A stretch of 64,000 bases of DNA from Sipunculus nudus (taxonomy: Eukaryota > Annelida > Sipuncula > Golfingiida > Sipunculidae). The DNA is taken from contig CM049308.1 in assembly GCA_026874595.1 (NCBI GenBank), positions 42,845,327 to 42,909,326 on the forward strand, in the 5' to 3' direction. Made by a program: the position numbers and the translations under genes. Under the pieces are notes generated by a model, which saw nothing but the letters and a program-made list of their open reading frames with translations, was not told where the DNA came from and did not search any database. Of this stretch, positions 33,601 to 46,450 are shown in pieces; position 1 is the stretch's first letter, and each line of letters begins with the position of its first letter.

Positions 33601-35665
33601 TGCATGTCAGGGAAAACAAACTGTATCATACAGGGGCCTTATTTGCTTAAAACAAGTGAGGTTAAAAGTTCACCACAGGAACAGGGACGCAAAGTCCCCT
33701 TCACATAAATAAGGGTCCTTGTTCAAATTCTCGTCTTGACAACCCACGAAACAAGGTCCATATATTAAGATCACATGCACATACCCACTCATTGGGTTTT
33801 ACTATAAACGAGTTGTATGCATTTTTTTATGCCAATTTTGGAATCCCTTATCTAAATTTGAATGGAATATACATCTGACCTGCAGGACTGAATTCAGCAC
33901 CAAATGGCTTAATTGGAAAACATGTTTCCAGGCACCATTCCACCCCCCCCCCCCCCCCATACAAATTGCGCCCATGCTTGAGATATGAAACGTTTTGTCT
34001 TACACTGCACAGTGTTGTATAACCGATGTCCTTCTCTCAACTGTATGCCTAAAGATTGTCCTGTTTGGGAATTCTTTCGGTGGATGCAGCAATGACAAGG
34101 AAATTAGACTTTGATTAATTAGTTAAATTTTTGCCTGTGCCAAAGTGCGCAAGGTCCCATGGCGTTAGATATTTAGTTGATAAGAAAGAAGAAATGATCT
34201 TATTTTCATAACTGCGTTTATAGTTCACCGTTACAACCTTGAGGAAATGTGATAAACGTTACCACATGTGACTATTACACATATATAGGCTTTGGTCAAC
34301 GCAAGGGTGGAGGTCAGTGTGACCTTTCTTTGTGAAATGACGTAAAATTCATTAATTTGAATTGAAAATCCATTGTATTTCTTCTCAGTCTACATGCCTC
34401 ATGTGAAAACAGCTGCATGTGACTTCTTTTCTTAACTGAGTGTGTTTAGTAATAAAGGTCATTATTGTGTAGTTTTTACAGGTAAGGGAATTAAATATAA
34501 TGCAATTCATTTTTAGTTAGATCGGTTGGATAAATAGGCCAACTTGTATGTGTAAAACATGTATATAAACTGGTAATCTTACAGAGAGGTCTGCTTTAGA
34601 ATATAACCATTTTTTTTTTCAATTAGTAATCATATATGACTGACATCAGTCAGTTTTCTGAAAATTAATTGTGCATGGAAATATTTATTTGATAATTACA
34701 ACTGTGGACATATGAATACTCCCTCGTTGTTATTATTGGGTATCTGTGACCTACCACAACACTCAACGGGATCACAAAAAAATAATGAAGTTCGGATCTA
34801 AGTTATGCAGACCTTTATTTGCTCATTACAAACTCATGACACAGAAATCTGATGTAATTTACAATTGAACTGAAAGAGTTTCAAATTAATTAAGTTAATG
34901 CAAACAATAACTCAAACACTTGGTAAAATTTTGTATTTAAATATTCCAAATATACTCATGAACTCTTTATATATTTTAAACTTAACCTTGCTCCTAACCC
35001 TGATATACCAAGAGAGAAAAGAAAAGAACAATCATTGGACCACAGTACATATAAGCCGACAGTTTAGTGTTGACAAAGTAACATTAATTAGTATATGTGG
35101 GTGCATATATTTTGTTGACCAAAATACTTTTGGCATATTTTGCTACTAGGTTAATCCGGCACTGGCCTTGTACCCAGGCAAAACTATGAGCCGGAAGGAC
35201 GCAACATCACACAGAAAAGAATTATCCACTTGCGACATTCACTTACATATATATATGGCTGCACCGTAAACCTGAACTAGTCACCGTGAGTAGTTTCCAC
35301 TCAGGTTGGAGTAGTTTCTTTTCAGGCTGGAGTAGATTCATGAAATCTTTGCACATACACAACAAACATTAAATATGAAATAAAAAAAAACAGTTTCCTT
35401 GAAATTATTTCAAATAATGTGAATTATAATTTTTAAAGTTACAAAGATGATAATGATTTTCAGCTAAAAGAAATTAAACCGACTAAAATTAATTTTTATT
35501 TTATTAACCATAATTGAAATTAGACCTAAAATAGTTAAATGTTTGAGACATGCTCACTTTAACTTTCATCTTTGAATCTTACACCGTAAACCCCGCCCTT
35601 CCCACGTTCTGGATCCACCGGCGTTAAGCCTTGCCACCTACTGGTGATTTTCCTGGGTTTTTTTT
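30675..35665. other. ACSS1 upstream region, mostly unassigned
   Basis: Contains the expected ACSS1 promoter side, without a clear TATA box or CpG block. At 32053-32235 it holds a dense cluster of TAATCGTAATCGATTACA-like words (see next entry). The open frame at 32918-33199 and an AT-rich frame at 34898-35149 show no domain or splice support. A C17-type tract is at ~33942-33958. Confidence 0.4.
32053..32235. repeat. TAATCGATTAC-word cluster (MITE-like remnant)
   Basis: Words GTAATCGTAATC, AATCGATTACA, GTAATCATAATCGTAATCG and GATGTAATCGTAATCATG recur on both strands over ~180 bp, giving a partly self-complementary block. Such sequences are common in short non-autonomous hAT-type elements. I could not find its ends or a target duplication. 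Confidence 0.45.
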
Positions 35666-38243
35666 AGCTCAGCTGACTGTAAGTCATCTGAACTATAACG
35701 ATCACTCTTTGTCCGTCGTCCGTCCGGCCGTCCGGCCATCCGGCCGTCTGTCCGTTAACAACGCACAAATCGTAACCACTGGACCTGGAATCTTCTTACT
35801 TTACATCCAGAGGGGTCCATGAAAAATCTCCTTGGAAACCTGGAATTAGGTCTCTGTTACCCATATCCTTCGAGCTATGGGGCCCCAAAGTACCCCCCAG
35901 AATAGTCAAAAATTTCATACAAAACCTTCAATATCTCATTAACTACATCACTGATGGTCATGATTTTTGGCATACATATTGATCATCAGATGTTTCATCA
36001 GTTCCTGCAGACTGGTGGCGCCACCTGTATTTTTTATTTTTTACGAATTTTTTTCTCTATTTTTTAGACCTTTAAGGGATGTAGTTATCTGTCAACAGGG
36101 TTCAAAATGTAACATCTGGACCTAGAATCTTCATCCTTGACACACAGGGTGACCCATGAAAAGTCTCGATGGAAACCTGAAATTAGGTCTCTGTTACCCA
36201 TATCCTTTGAGCTGTGGCACTCCAAAATACAGCTCAGACTAATGGAAAATTTGATACAAAAGCTGAAGTATCTGAACAACTAATGAAGAGATCACCATGA
36301 TTGTTTGCATGGATATTGATCATGGAGTGTTTCATGAGTTTTCGCAGCCTGGGTGCGCCACCTCTATATTTTTTATTTTTTACGACTTTTTTTCTCTATT
36401 TTTGAGACCTTTAAAAATGTGGACATCTGTTAACAGGGCACAAATCGTAAAGACTGGACCTAGAATCTTAATTCTTAACATTCTGAGAGGCCTATGAAAA
36501 GTCTCCATGGAAACCAGAAATTAGGTCTCTGTTACCCATATCCTTCGAGCCATGGGGCCCCAAAATACCCCCCAGAATAGTCAAAAATTTCATACAAAAA
36601 CTTCAATATCTAATTAACTACATCACTGATAGTCATGATTTTTGGCATACATATTGATCATGGAGTGTTTCATGAGTTTTCGCAGCCTGGGTGCGCCACC
36701 TGTATTTTTCAAATTTTTAAAATTTTTCTCTATTTTTGAGACCTTTAAAAATGTGGAAATCTGTTATCAGGGCACAAATCGTAAAGACTTGACCTAGAAT
36801 CTTCATTCTTGTCATTCAGAGACCTATGAAAAGTCTCCATGGAAACCAGAAATTAGGTCTCTGTTACCCATATCCTTCGAGATATGGGGCCCAAAAGTAC
36901 CACCCAGAATAGTAAAAAATTTAATAAAAAAAACTTCAATATCTCATTAACCTCATCACTGATGGTCATGATTTTTGGCATACATATTGATCATGAGATG
37001 TTTCATCAGTTTCTGCAGACTGGTGGCGCCACCTGTATTTTTCAAATTTTTACAATTTTTTTCTCTATTTTGAGATCTTTAAGGATGTAGTTATCTGTCA
37101 ACAGGATTCAAATTGTAACATCTGGACCTAGAATCTTCATCCTTGACACACAGGGTGACCCGTGAAAAGTCTCCATGGAAACCTGAAATAAGGTCTCTGT
37201 TACCCATATCCTTTGAGCTATGGCACTCCAAAGTACAGCTCAGAATAATGGAAAATTTGATACAAAAGCTGAAGTATCTGAACAACTTATGCAGAGATCA
37301 CAATAATTGTTTGTATGGATATTTATCATGGAGTTTTCATCAGTTTCTGCAGCCTGGTGGCACCACATATATTTGTTCGGGTTATTTTTCGAATTATTTT
37401 TCTCTATTTTTGAGACTTTTGAAGATACGAACATCTGTTAACATGGCACAAATCATAACAACTGGACCTAGAATCTTCATTCTTTACACACAGGGAGACC
37501 CATGAAAAATCTCCATGGAAACCTGAAATTAGGTTTCTGTTACCCATATCTATTAAGCTGTATGGCTCCAAAATACCCCCCAGAATAATGAAAAATTTGA
37601 TACAAAAACTTCAGTATCTCAATAACTACAACACTGATGCTCATGATTTTTGGCATACATATTGATCATGACATGTTCCATCAGTTTCAGCGGACTGGGT
37701 GTGCCACCTCTAATTTTTTCAAATTTTTACGAATTATTTTCTCTATTTTTGAGACCTTTAAAGATGTGGTTATCTGTCAACAGGGTACAAATTGTAACAA
37801 CTGGACCTAGAATCTTCATTCTTGTCATGCAAGGAGGCCCATGAAAAGTGTCTATGGAAACCTGAAATTAGGTCTCTGTTACCCATATCCTTCAAGCTTT
37901 AGGACTCCAAAGTATCCCTCAGAATAATGGAAAATTTGATACAAAAGCTGAAGTATCTGAACAACTAATCCAGAGACCATCATGCTTCTTTGCATGGATA
38001 TTGACCATTAAGTGTTTTTATTAGTTTCTGCAGACTGGTGGAGCCACCTGTTTTTTTTTTTTAGTAAAGTTTACGCATTTTTTCTCTATTTTTGAGATAT
38101 ATTAATACAGACACAATCTCAGCCTGTTGGTTAATCTGTTTGATGCTTCAGTTGAATGGTTATATACTACCATTCAGATGATAAAATTTCCGTTTGCAAA
38201 TCTCTTCCCAGTCAGCTGAGCGTCATGACCCATGGGTCACTTG
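35666..38243 (+). mobile_element. Family B Helentron-like element, long array copy
   Basis: Reads AGCTCAGCTGACTG at the left end after a T8 run. At the right it ends with TCAGCTGAGCGTCATGACCCATGGGTCACTTG, followed by T. The inverted repeat (AGCTCAGCTGA/TCAGCTGAGC) is terminal on the left and ~24 nt inside on the right, with the perfect palindrome TGACCCATGGGTCA outside it. The interior is about six units of 330-400 bp, marked by TACCCATATCCTTCGAGC, GGACCTAGAATCTTCATTC, CTGCAGACTGGTGGCGCCAC and TTTTCTCTATTTTTGAGACC. Not coding, although the repeats create many frames of 60-120 codons. Confidence 0.78.
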
Positions 38244-38713
38244 TTTTATGTGCGACCAGTTTTAGACAGTCTGTGATCGTCAGTAGCAGGCTCGAGATCA
38301 CGGAGATTTCCGCGTTGTTTGTTTAATTTAGAGATGATGATTTTTTTAACTATAAATAAAATTTACAAAAACTATTACAATATAAACCACAATTCAACAG
38401 AACAGGACAATATCACACCTATCTCTTCACATGCCCTTATTTACTGGTCTCGGTTGCGGTATTCGGGTGAAGTCTGGTTGTATGGACAGGGTGTCTTATT
38501 CAACATCGCCAACAATGCATCTTCTTTTTCAAGGGACCATAGGAAGGCTGCCTTGGGGCGACGACACATTTCACACCTATAAGCTCAGTCTGCGACTAGT
38601 CTCCGACTGGTTTCACACCACTAGATATGTGAACGACCAGGTTCTTTAACTGTCAAACCAGCTGGCTGAAACTCATGCATACGTACACACCAAAGATAAA
38701 TTAGACATGAGTT

Positions 38714-38774
<61 letters not shown>

Positions 38775-39229
38775 GAAAACATACGCTTACGGTTCCCTAG
38801 AGAGGCGCTTAATACATTCAGTCACTGATGTTCGATAATAATCATAAACAACCACCAAGTCTGTTAACCACTACACAGAGTAATCTCTTGTTTACACTTC
38901 TCCTGATCACATGACACACTTGACATCGGAAGGATGCGTTGACCGGCTCACCGTTTGTTAATAGTACAATCAGTCCTCTTTTAGATACACGGAGCTCCGA
39001 CCTCCAACAGTTCTCCGCTGGCGTACTGGTTTAACTCTCAAGGCACAGTTCACGCAGCACTCACTAATCAGCGCACAGACGATTCTATCTTGACTTAGAG
39101 TCAATGTCTTTCACAGCTGATCTCTCCTGGATTCATCAAGTTCTAGGTAACGGAATATGCTTCCACACTGCGATATCCAGTACCTCCACCGTTTACACGT
39201 TTAAATATTGTCTTCGGTCTGTTCCTGGA
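38244..39229. other. No gene seen; long (AT)n
   Basis: Holds an (AT)n run at ~38720-38770 and moderately GC-balanced sequence (38420-38650, 38930-39230) with open frames but no domain. Likely repeat-derived, because the following part recurs at 60 kb. Confidence 0.4.
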
Positions 39230-39960
39230 AGCGCTCATAACAGGTGTAAATTGGGCAGATTTTCAGTCCGTCGGCAAAATGCGATACGCGCTCATAATTC
39301 CGTTACAGAAAAATCACCGTGGCCTTCCTCAGACACCGACAGTCTACGCTTATAGACATCATCTCTTAGCTGTCTAAAGTCTGATGCACGCAAACCTGCC
39401 CCTGAACTACAGATATCATCAGGCTACACGAACTGGCTAACTGATCGGGTGCTTCTCACGAATTTCGTCTTAACCACATCTTATATATGCTTTCGGACGC
39501 CAAAAGTCCCGACCGTCTTCTGGCAAATCACCACTTCCTATTATGCCGACTTTCAATTATTACAATGATTACAATATGGACACGCCCCCAGAAATAAAAC
39601 CCTGAGAAACCCAAACTAAGCAGGTGCACATCCTTTGAAGTTTACAACAAACAATCGTTACAAGAGACCGTCGAATAGAGACGGCTTACACGGAATTTAA
39701 CTACACACTGAATTTAACATCAGACGAGACACGTCTGCCTTCTAACCAAAATTCTCACGCCAATATCTACACATGATACTCTACATAAATGTAAAGTGAA
39801 TTATCAAAGCATTCCTCTGGTTATACTCCTTACTAGAACATGCAATACAATAAATAAGTCAAAGTCCTCTAATGACAACTGGTCGCAGACTTAGTCACCT
39901 GACTTAAACACCCGCCACCAATTGAATGATGTTCAGTCGCAAATCACATCGCAAGCAATG
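39230..39960 (+). repeat. Dispersed repeat R2, copy 1
   Basis: Shares a long collinear series of words with 60120-60840: AGTCCGTCGGCAAAATGCGATA, GACATCATCTCT, CAGATATCATCAGGCTA, GTCTTCTGGCAAATCAC, CTCACGCCAATATCTA, ACATGATACTC and ATTATCAAAGCA. Both copies point the same way. No coding frame is conserved between them. It could be an LTR or a non-coding transposon. Confidence 0.75.
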
Positions 39961-40148
39961 ATCGCCAACAGACGCAATAAAGCGCACGGGAATCGCAAGT
40001 TTTCTGACAACTGAAAGATAGCCTCACAAGACTTAGACGAGTCCTTATGATGTGCCGGTCAACTCGGACCAGTCTAAAAAAAAGTGTTCACGCCATTAAT
40101 ATATAAAAGCAGGTGACCTAGTTTTTACAGGATAAAAATGAAGGCAAA

Positions 40149-41050
40149 CTAGAAAACGGGCAGTCGACAAGCGACTTCATGTATCAGAGAGGCATTGCAT
40201 GACTCCGAATCTGTGGCATCAGAGATAGATAAGAGATAAAATTGATTGTAGATGGCCCAAGCAGTCTTGTATATAAGATAAACCATGCCAAGGTATATGG
40301 ACATGCAAATTTTCAGGTGAATACATCAAACCACTCCTGAGAAAAAAAAGCAATAAATTCTACGAAAAACGATAAGGTAAGTGGCACCACCTGTCTTGGT
40401 CTAAGATGAAACTATGCTTCGTAAAAACGATTGTGGGTAGCGCCACCAGGCCTGTGTAAAAGATGGAGGTATCCAAAATCTGTAGACATGTGAAATTTCA
40501 GGCTGATACATTAAACCAGTCCTGAAATAAATGCATGAACGTATTCTACAAATACGTGATAGCAAGTGGTGCCACTAGTCTCGTGAATGTGAAATCTAAC
40601 AAGACGGATGTAAATGAAAATTTTGGGCCGAGACACCAATCAACTACTGAGGAAAAAGTGTATCAATGTATGCTATACAAACGGAGCAACAAAGCTATCC
40701 AAGCCGGATAAACATGCAAAATTTCAAACATATATACATCCACTCCTGAGATATATGTGATTTTCTCCCTAAGCAAACGGACGGATGGGCGCCACGCGAA
40801 AACAGTCTTGAGTTCGATATGGGGATATTTCAGATATATTGTAATGTACAATTTCAGGCCAATACGGCAAACCACTCATGAGAAAAGCCTCAATGTATCC
40901 TTCAAAAACGGGAAGGTAGGTGGCGCCATCTGTTCGGTCTATGAGAAAACTATCCAAGTTGGATGGACATGCCGAATTTCAGACCATTTCATTGAACCAC
41001 GCCTGAGATATGAGTGATTCGCACCCAAAGCAAACATACACTATATACAC
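40149..41050 (-). mobile_element. Family A element, copy 3, degenerate
   Basis: Starts CTAGAAAACGGGCAGTCGAC at 40149, the CTAG end plus hairpin arm of family A. It continues as units with AAATTTCAGGTGAATAC, CCACTCCTGAGA and palindrome relics (GGTGGCGCCATC at ~40919). The 5' end is absent; it fades near 41050. Confidence 0.65.
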
Positions 41051-41331
41051 ATGAAATAACAGAGCGTATACGAAACAGCATTAATGCCTTCCTGGCCTGA
41101 CAACATGACGAGCCAAGCCATTTTATTTTAATTAAAGGAACTGCTGTCACAAAAAGGATGTATATTGCATGACTAGAGAGGTCATGTCATACACCACTGA
41201 ACACGTTTATTCACCTCCAAGATCTGTACTCATGCACGGCATTATGATTACTTTATTCACTGGTATTTCCATGGCTTCACATGTCACGGTCTTCAACTGA
41301 TCCCAGTCACACATGGTGTTCGGTAATAATG

Positions 41332-41334
<3 letters not shown>

Positions 41335-41384
<50 letters not shown>
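41335..41384. repeat. (AT)n microsatellite
   Basis: About 50 bp of alternating TA, read directly. Confidence 0.95.
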
Positions 41385-41387
<3 letters not shown>

Positions 41388-41595
41388 GAGTCGTAATAAC
41401 GCCTTTCCGTCTGTCTCAAACAGCAAACACGTGCACGGAAAGTCATTTTTCATTTTGTACCAATCCCCTGGAAAGGTGAACACCTAGATATTTTCCACAT
41501 TAGTAGCTGATAAGTAGTGACAAACATGACACAAAACGAAATATTTTACGGGTGGTCTCTAATCGACTCTCTGTATTTCCTATATTTTCCTATAA

Positions 41596-42841
41596 CAAGT
41601 GACCCATGGGTCGTGACGCTCAGCTATCTAGGAAGACATTCACTATAGGAATTTTATCATCTGTTTGTTCATCATTTCAAATTTTGTCGATGGTATCCCC
41701 ATTCAACTGTGGCGATTAAAGTTCTTCAAAATCATATAGAGGAAAAAGTGTCAAGATGATATATCCAGTCATTCCCGTGAAATCTAGCCTTTTTGTATGC
41801 AGTCAGCTGGGCTAAAAATGACCTTGGATATTTTTTAAGAACGTCCCTGGGTGTCAAGACAGAAGATATTCTAGGTCCAACAGCAAAGTTTTGTTCCCTG
41901 TCTGACTGTCTGGGTGCTTTCAAGGTCTTTTGCCAGTGACATAGGCCACCATGACCTAATTCCAGGTTTCCATGGAGATTCCCAAAGATGTTTTGGCCGG
42001 TAGCACGCAAAATATAGGTAATAATGACCTTAAATTCAGGTTTCCATGGAGATTGTCCAAGACTTCCCTGTATATTACATTGGAACATTATTGGGCTAGC
42101 AGGTACAATTTTTGCCCATCTTATTTCAGGGTGCTGAAAATCATGCTCTTGGCCCATAGTTCAGAGAATATAGGTGACCATGACCAAATTTCGGGTTTTC
42201 ATGCAGATTTACCTAGGACCTGCCTGAATGTCGTGTAAGAAGATTCTAGGCCTAGCGGATACAATTTGTGCCCTGTCTGAGTGACTGGGTGCACAAAATC
42301 ATGTTTTAATCCTGTAGTTCACAAAATATAGGTCACCATGACCTAATTTCAGGTTTCCAAGAAGATTCACCTAAAAACTGCCTGGACGTACAGTAAAAAG
42401 TGTCTAGGTCTAACGGTTACAATTTGTGCCCTGTTAACGGAAAGACTGTTTCATCTGAAGGTCTCAAAAATGGAGAAAAAAATCGTAAAAATCATCAGGA
42501 AATGATGAAACACTCCATGATCAATATGCATGGAAAGGATCATGTCAATCAATACATTAGTTATTCAGATGATTGAACTTTGGTTTCAAATCTTTAATTA
42601 TTCTGGAGGGGGGGGGGGGTACTTTCGAGCCTATAGCTCTGAGGACATAGGCCACAATGATCTAATTTCAGGTTTCCAAGGAGATTATTAATGGGCCTCC
42701 ATGAGTTTTCAGTTAGAAGCTTCCAGGTCAAGCGGTTACGATTCGTGCTCTGTTAACGGACAGATAAACGGACAGACAGACAGACGGACGACTGACAAAG
42801 AGTGATCGCTTTAGCTTCGACAATTTTCAGTCAGCTGATCT
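41596..42841. mobile_element. Family B element, short copy
   Basis: Left end CAAGTGACCCATGGGTCGTG followed by ACGCTCAGCT (hairpin end); right end TTTTCAGTCAGCTGATCT at ~42841. Units inside carry TATAGGTCACCATGACCTAA, AGGTTTCCATGGAGATT and TTAACGGACAGA, plus a G12 tract at ~42607. A second AGTCAGCTGGGCT at ~41803 suggests a nested or duplicated end. Confidence 0.7.
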
Positions 42842-45429
42842 ATAAATGGACTATAATTTTTTATACTTTCCAGCATTTAGGCCCTCATCTCCCATATTTT
42901 CATTTTACTTTCACTGCACAATCGCGTTTCTGTATAAGTGTTAGGCTTACTATTGAAAACATTCAGTTCTTTTTGCATTAAGGTGTGTGTGTGTGTGTAG
43001 GATGGCATGTAAGATGGCAGAATCACGTTCACACTGAGCGAAGTGTGACGGAAAGTTTGATATGATGGTAGGGTGCATCTTTAGCTGGAGAGCAATTTTT
43101 TCTGCCGAAAGGCAAACCTGTATTCATGCCTTTCCATGGGAAAGCTGAAAATTTAGAACGCGGGGGTTAGTTCGGTTCTTGGGGTCAATGCGTCAAACCG
43201 GACGCTCGAAAATGCTTTCACACATTCACGGAGAGCAACACGGATCATCCCGGACTTAAATCCGTGATGTTCCGGCGGCCAGCACCGCGATTCAACGTTC
43301 CGAACTGGGCACTAATACGGAGAAGTTCGGTGTCTACACAATTAGGAACGTCAACAACCCAGACGTCCCAGGAGAAGCCCTCGGAGTGCCCCCGGAGTAA
43401 ACGGAGGAGCACGGAAGCAACAGGACTTTTACACGGTCTTTCTACGGAGATGCACGTACTTTACTCGAATTAAGATGGCCCAAACTTATATGTGTTCATT
43501 TATGCTGCTACTTCTAGAGCGACAACATTTCTTCAGAGCCACAGCATTTCTTCAGAACAAAGAAGGGTATGTACACCTGAGAATATGCAAAATATGCTGC
43601 TGCTGGTTGATCAGCAACGGATACAGTCTCTTATTCGCGGGACTGAAGTGAAATAGGAGGTGGATCCTTTTGACCCAGAGCCCCTCGTCTCCTGCCGCTC
43701 CTTTCAGCGGGCATCGTCTCCTGGATTCAGCAATGATACAACAATGGCCGTCGCACGGCAATTTGTACATCTTAGGCCATTCATATTCAAATTTTCGCAC
43801 CCGGAAGTTGCTGGTCTAAATACGGAGCTCCTGGTGGCTACACGGAGACTCCCGGATGTATTCGGTGGCTAAACGGAGGTGTACGGTACTTTCTAGGAGT
43901 GATACGGATGATTTGTCATCCGTGTACTCCGGGGCGAAAAATTGTGCAGGTTAACATTTTCTCCAAACATGCCGATGCACCAAGGATCACATTCAGAATA
44001 TGCAAGCTCTATCTTTGCGTTAGTCTTTGTGTTAAAACTATTTTTTAATGATTATTTTTCTCTCGATTCATTCATTTTTGTAAACATCCTTATTATATTC
44101 AAATTTAATGCAGTTTGGGGGGAAATAAATAAACAAAGTTTTTGACGATCTTTAAGATCTATTTTGCCGGTGGGTACGCTCCCGAGGCAGCGGAAATCTT
44201 GCGCTTTTAAAGAAGCTATTGATTTTTACGCTGCCTGGTTTGACCGTTTATGATGGACTTAGACACCAGGTGGCGGTTCGGTGTCTGCTGAAAAAAATCG
44301 TGCGTATGATGTGACTAGCAGCCAAACAAATGCCAGTTAGCAAACACTTGACAGGCAAGATGGCTCCGCTTTATAGGTGCGCTTCAAGCAGTTTTGTGGT
44401 TACTCTTAGTGAATAATAGGTCGAATTTTGCTCCCTCTGCGTTCTTGCATCATCGACCGATTATGACATTACGACTATATTAGCGTAGCCATGCATCCGT
44501 TGCCAGCAAAACGGATACCAGTCCAGCGATATTTGCACGGAGCCAATAAAGTTCCATTTTGTACATATACATGTATATACATGTACATATTGTCACGGAA
44601 TCTAATAATAAAAGATAACGTAATCATGACGAGCATAAATTTTTGTTACGGAGATTTAAATAAATCAGATTCCGCAACACAAGGCAGCGTGAAATGTCTA
44701 GGGGAATAATAAATAAGTCAGTGTTTTATTGTTAAAAAATAATTATAATTTATTTTTAGAATAATCCTAACATTATAATACATCATTTCAATAAATTACA
44801 CAGTTTTTAAGACATAACAATAATAAAAATGTACATCACCAGAGTCCGGATCCTAGGCTTTGATTTCTGGATACCACAACTGTCACAAGCACAAATAATC
44901 CACGTGAACAGTTCAAGTAAATCTTCCGGTGAATAGTCCAACTAAATCTCGAAGACAATCTGTTGTATTTCAGAAGTGAAGTTCAGGTAAAATATCTGAA
45001 GACAATCTGTATAAAATCTGTATAAAGTCTGTAATAAAATCCATAGAATATCTGTAACAATGCATTTAGCGGAGTAGGTCGCTAGAGTGACGAGAAAGTC
45101 GCACCCTTTCGCGCCCACCGGTATTTTTCTTCTCCTTGGCTCTAAACAAAGTTCCTATTTATAGCTTTTTCACCCGAAGTCCAGAAACTTGTAGGCACGG
45201 AAAAAACCAAAGTGTTTACAGTCTATGAGCTAGCCAAAGTTCAACAAGTGCGGTCCCCATAGCAACGCACAGGGCTTGCGCCTAACACGAATCAGAATGT
45301 TAAGCTTTGTAAAATCCTGTGCATAATAAACAAATACATGTAACAATATGTGTGTGTGTGTGTGTGTGTGTGATTTTCTTCCATCACTTTGTGAAGATGA
45401 CCATGATGATCAAGCTTTTGTAGCTGATC
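42842..45429. other. No gene recognised; GC-richer repeat-like blocks
   Basis: 43140-43480 and 43800-43960 are GC-richer, with words such as CGGAG, TACGGA and ACGGAGG repeated, and have no domain signal in any frame. 44870-45060 contains serial AATCTGTATAAA/GAAGACAATCTGT phrases. 45349-45372 is a (TG)n run. Probably remnants of mobile DNA. Confidence 0.35.
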
Positions 45430-46450
45430 TAGTTTTGTGTTTCCGGAGAGGACTTGTCAGGCCAATCCGGGCACGGAAGAAACTCCCACATCTAGGACAC
45501 TTGTGATCCGTGGTTGCTGTTGTTGTAGTTGTCATCCTGGCCTTTCGGACCTTACTCGTTTCCTCCATGACTCCACTAGTCGTGCTATCTCAGCGTCTTT
45601 TGCACCACTGTGCACCTCTCACGCTGTTCGATCCTGCGCTAGACATTAGTGGTGGGCCGATCATCGAGTTTTATCGAAAGTCAGTCGGTTTGCTGCCACT
45701 TTCAAGCGCTCGATTACCAAAGGCGACTATCGATTACATCATAAGCATGATTTTTTTCCCGAATGCCTTTATGTTATAGGCTAAAATTATTCTTCCATTT
45801 TTAACAACATTCTGCGCTTCAAAAAATGAGTCTTTATTACCAAATAACTGCCGCATGTAACTGAATGTAACACGGTAGATGCGAAAACGGAGGTCTTAAT
45901 AAACCTCTGTGAACTGGCAGGTAGCTGCAGAATTAGCGGGAGTTTTGTAATGAGATGTACATTGCACAATATGGGCGGTATAGCGTTGTAATGCAACATA
46001 AGTTCTCCAGGTCTATGCAACAAGTAGATGTCCTGGATTGTGGTTTAATTCTTGATTATTATGAATAATTAAAATGAAACTTTGAAAAGCATATATTACT
46101 AATAGGAAAATATAAAATAAGGTAAACACTTCTTTTCTTAAGGTAGAATTACTAAGACATTCGGGCTGAATTAAGAAAGTACAGTTTAACAGATAATTGT
46201 ATATTTCTTTATATTTTCTGAACCGATTAATAATCGATCATCGATCGGTTTGCCCAAACCGATGATCGATTATGAAATAGGAACCGACTCCCACCACTAC
46301 TAGACATTCCCATGTATCTGTGTTGATGGATAGTTTTATTCGGTGATGCTTTGAGACTGTCCTTGTAGCGCCTCCGCTGACATCCGATGGATCTCTTACC
46401 TTACACCAGTTCTCCATACAAAAGTTGTTTTGGGAGTCTTGTACAAGGCA
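45430..46450 (-). pseudogene. Non-LTR retrotransposon ORF2 C-terminus, split by a hAT MITE
   Basis: On - the text reads RLPKQLLYGEL, GKRSIGCQRRRYKDSLKAS, TDTWECL, then is cut by the MITE at 45647-46299 and resumes AQDRT... ending TDHKCPRCGSFFRARIGL. This follows the usual C-terminal tail of LINE endonuclease/reverse transcriptase proteins: RW-type linker, GKRSxGxxxxRYKD, W-x-x-x-AxDRxxWR, and a final CxxC...RxxRIGLxxH finger. The reverse transcriptase core is not present. Several shifts and stops make it a relic. Confidence 0.75.
45647..46299. mobile_element. Non-autonomous hAT element (MITE), 653 bp, 8-bp target duplication
   Basis: Ends TAGTGGTGGG and CCCACCACTA are inverted repeats. CTAGACAT is duplicated exactly (45639-45646 and 46300-46307). 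Excising it restores the LINE reading WECLAQDRT across the site. Inside the right end is a large hairpin built on ATCGATCGGTTTG/CAAACCGATGATCGAT. No open frame of note. Confidence 0.92.

Noticed and set aside
36085-37844. Several open frames of 60-120 codons on both strands between 35.6 and 37.9 kb
   Set aside because: They repeat with the ~350-bp family B unit and have no domain; they are by-products of the tandem array.
45437-45779. + strand frames near 45.5 kb as a gene
   Set aside because: The - strand reads as the LINE C-terminal zinc finger; the + frames are shadows.
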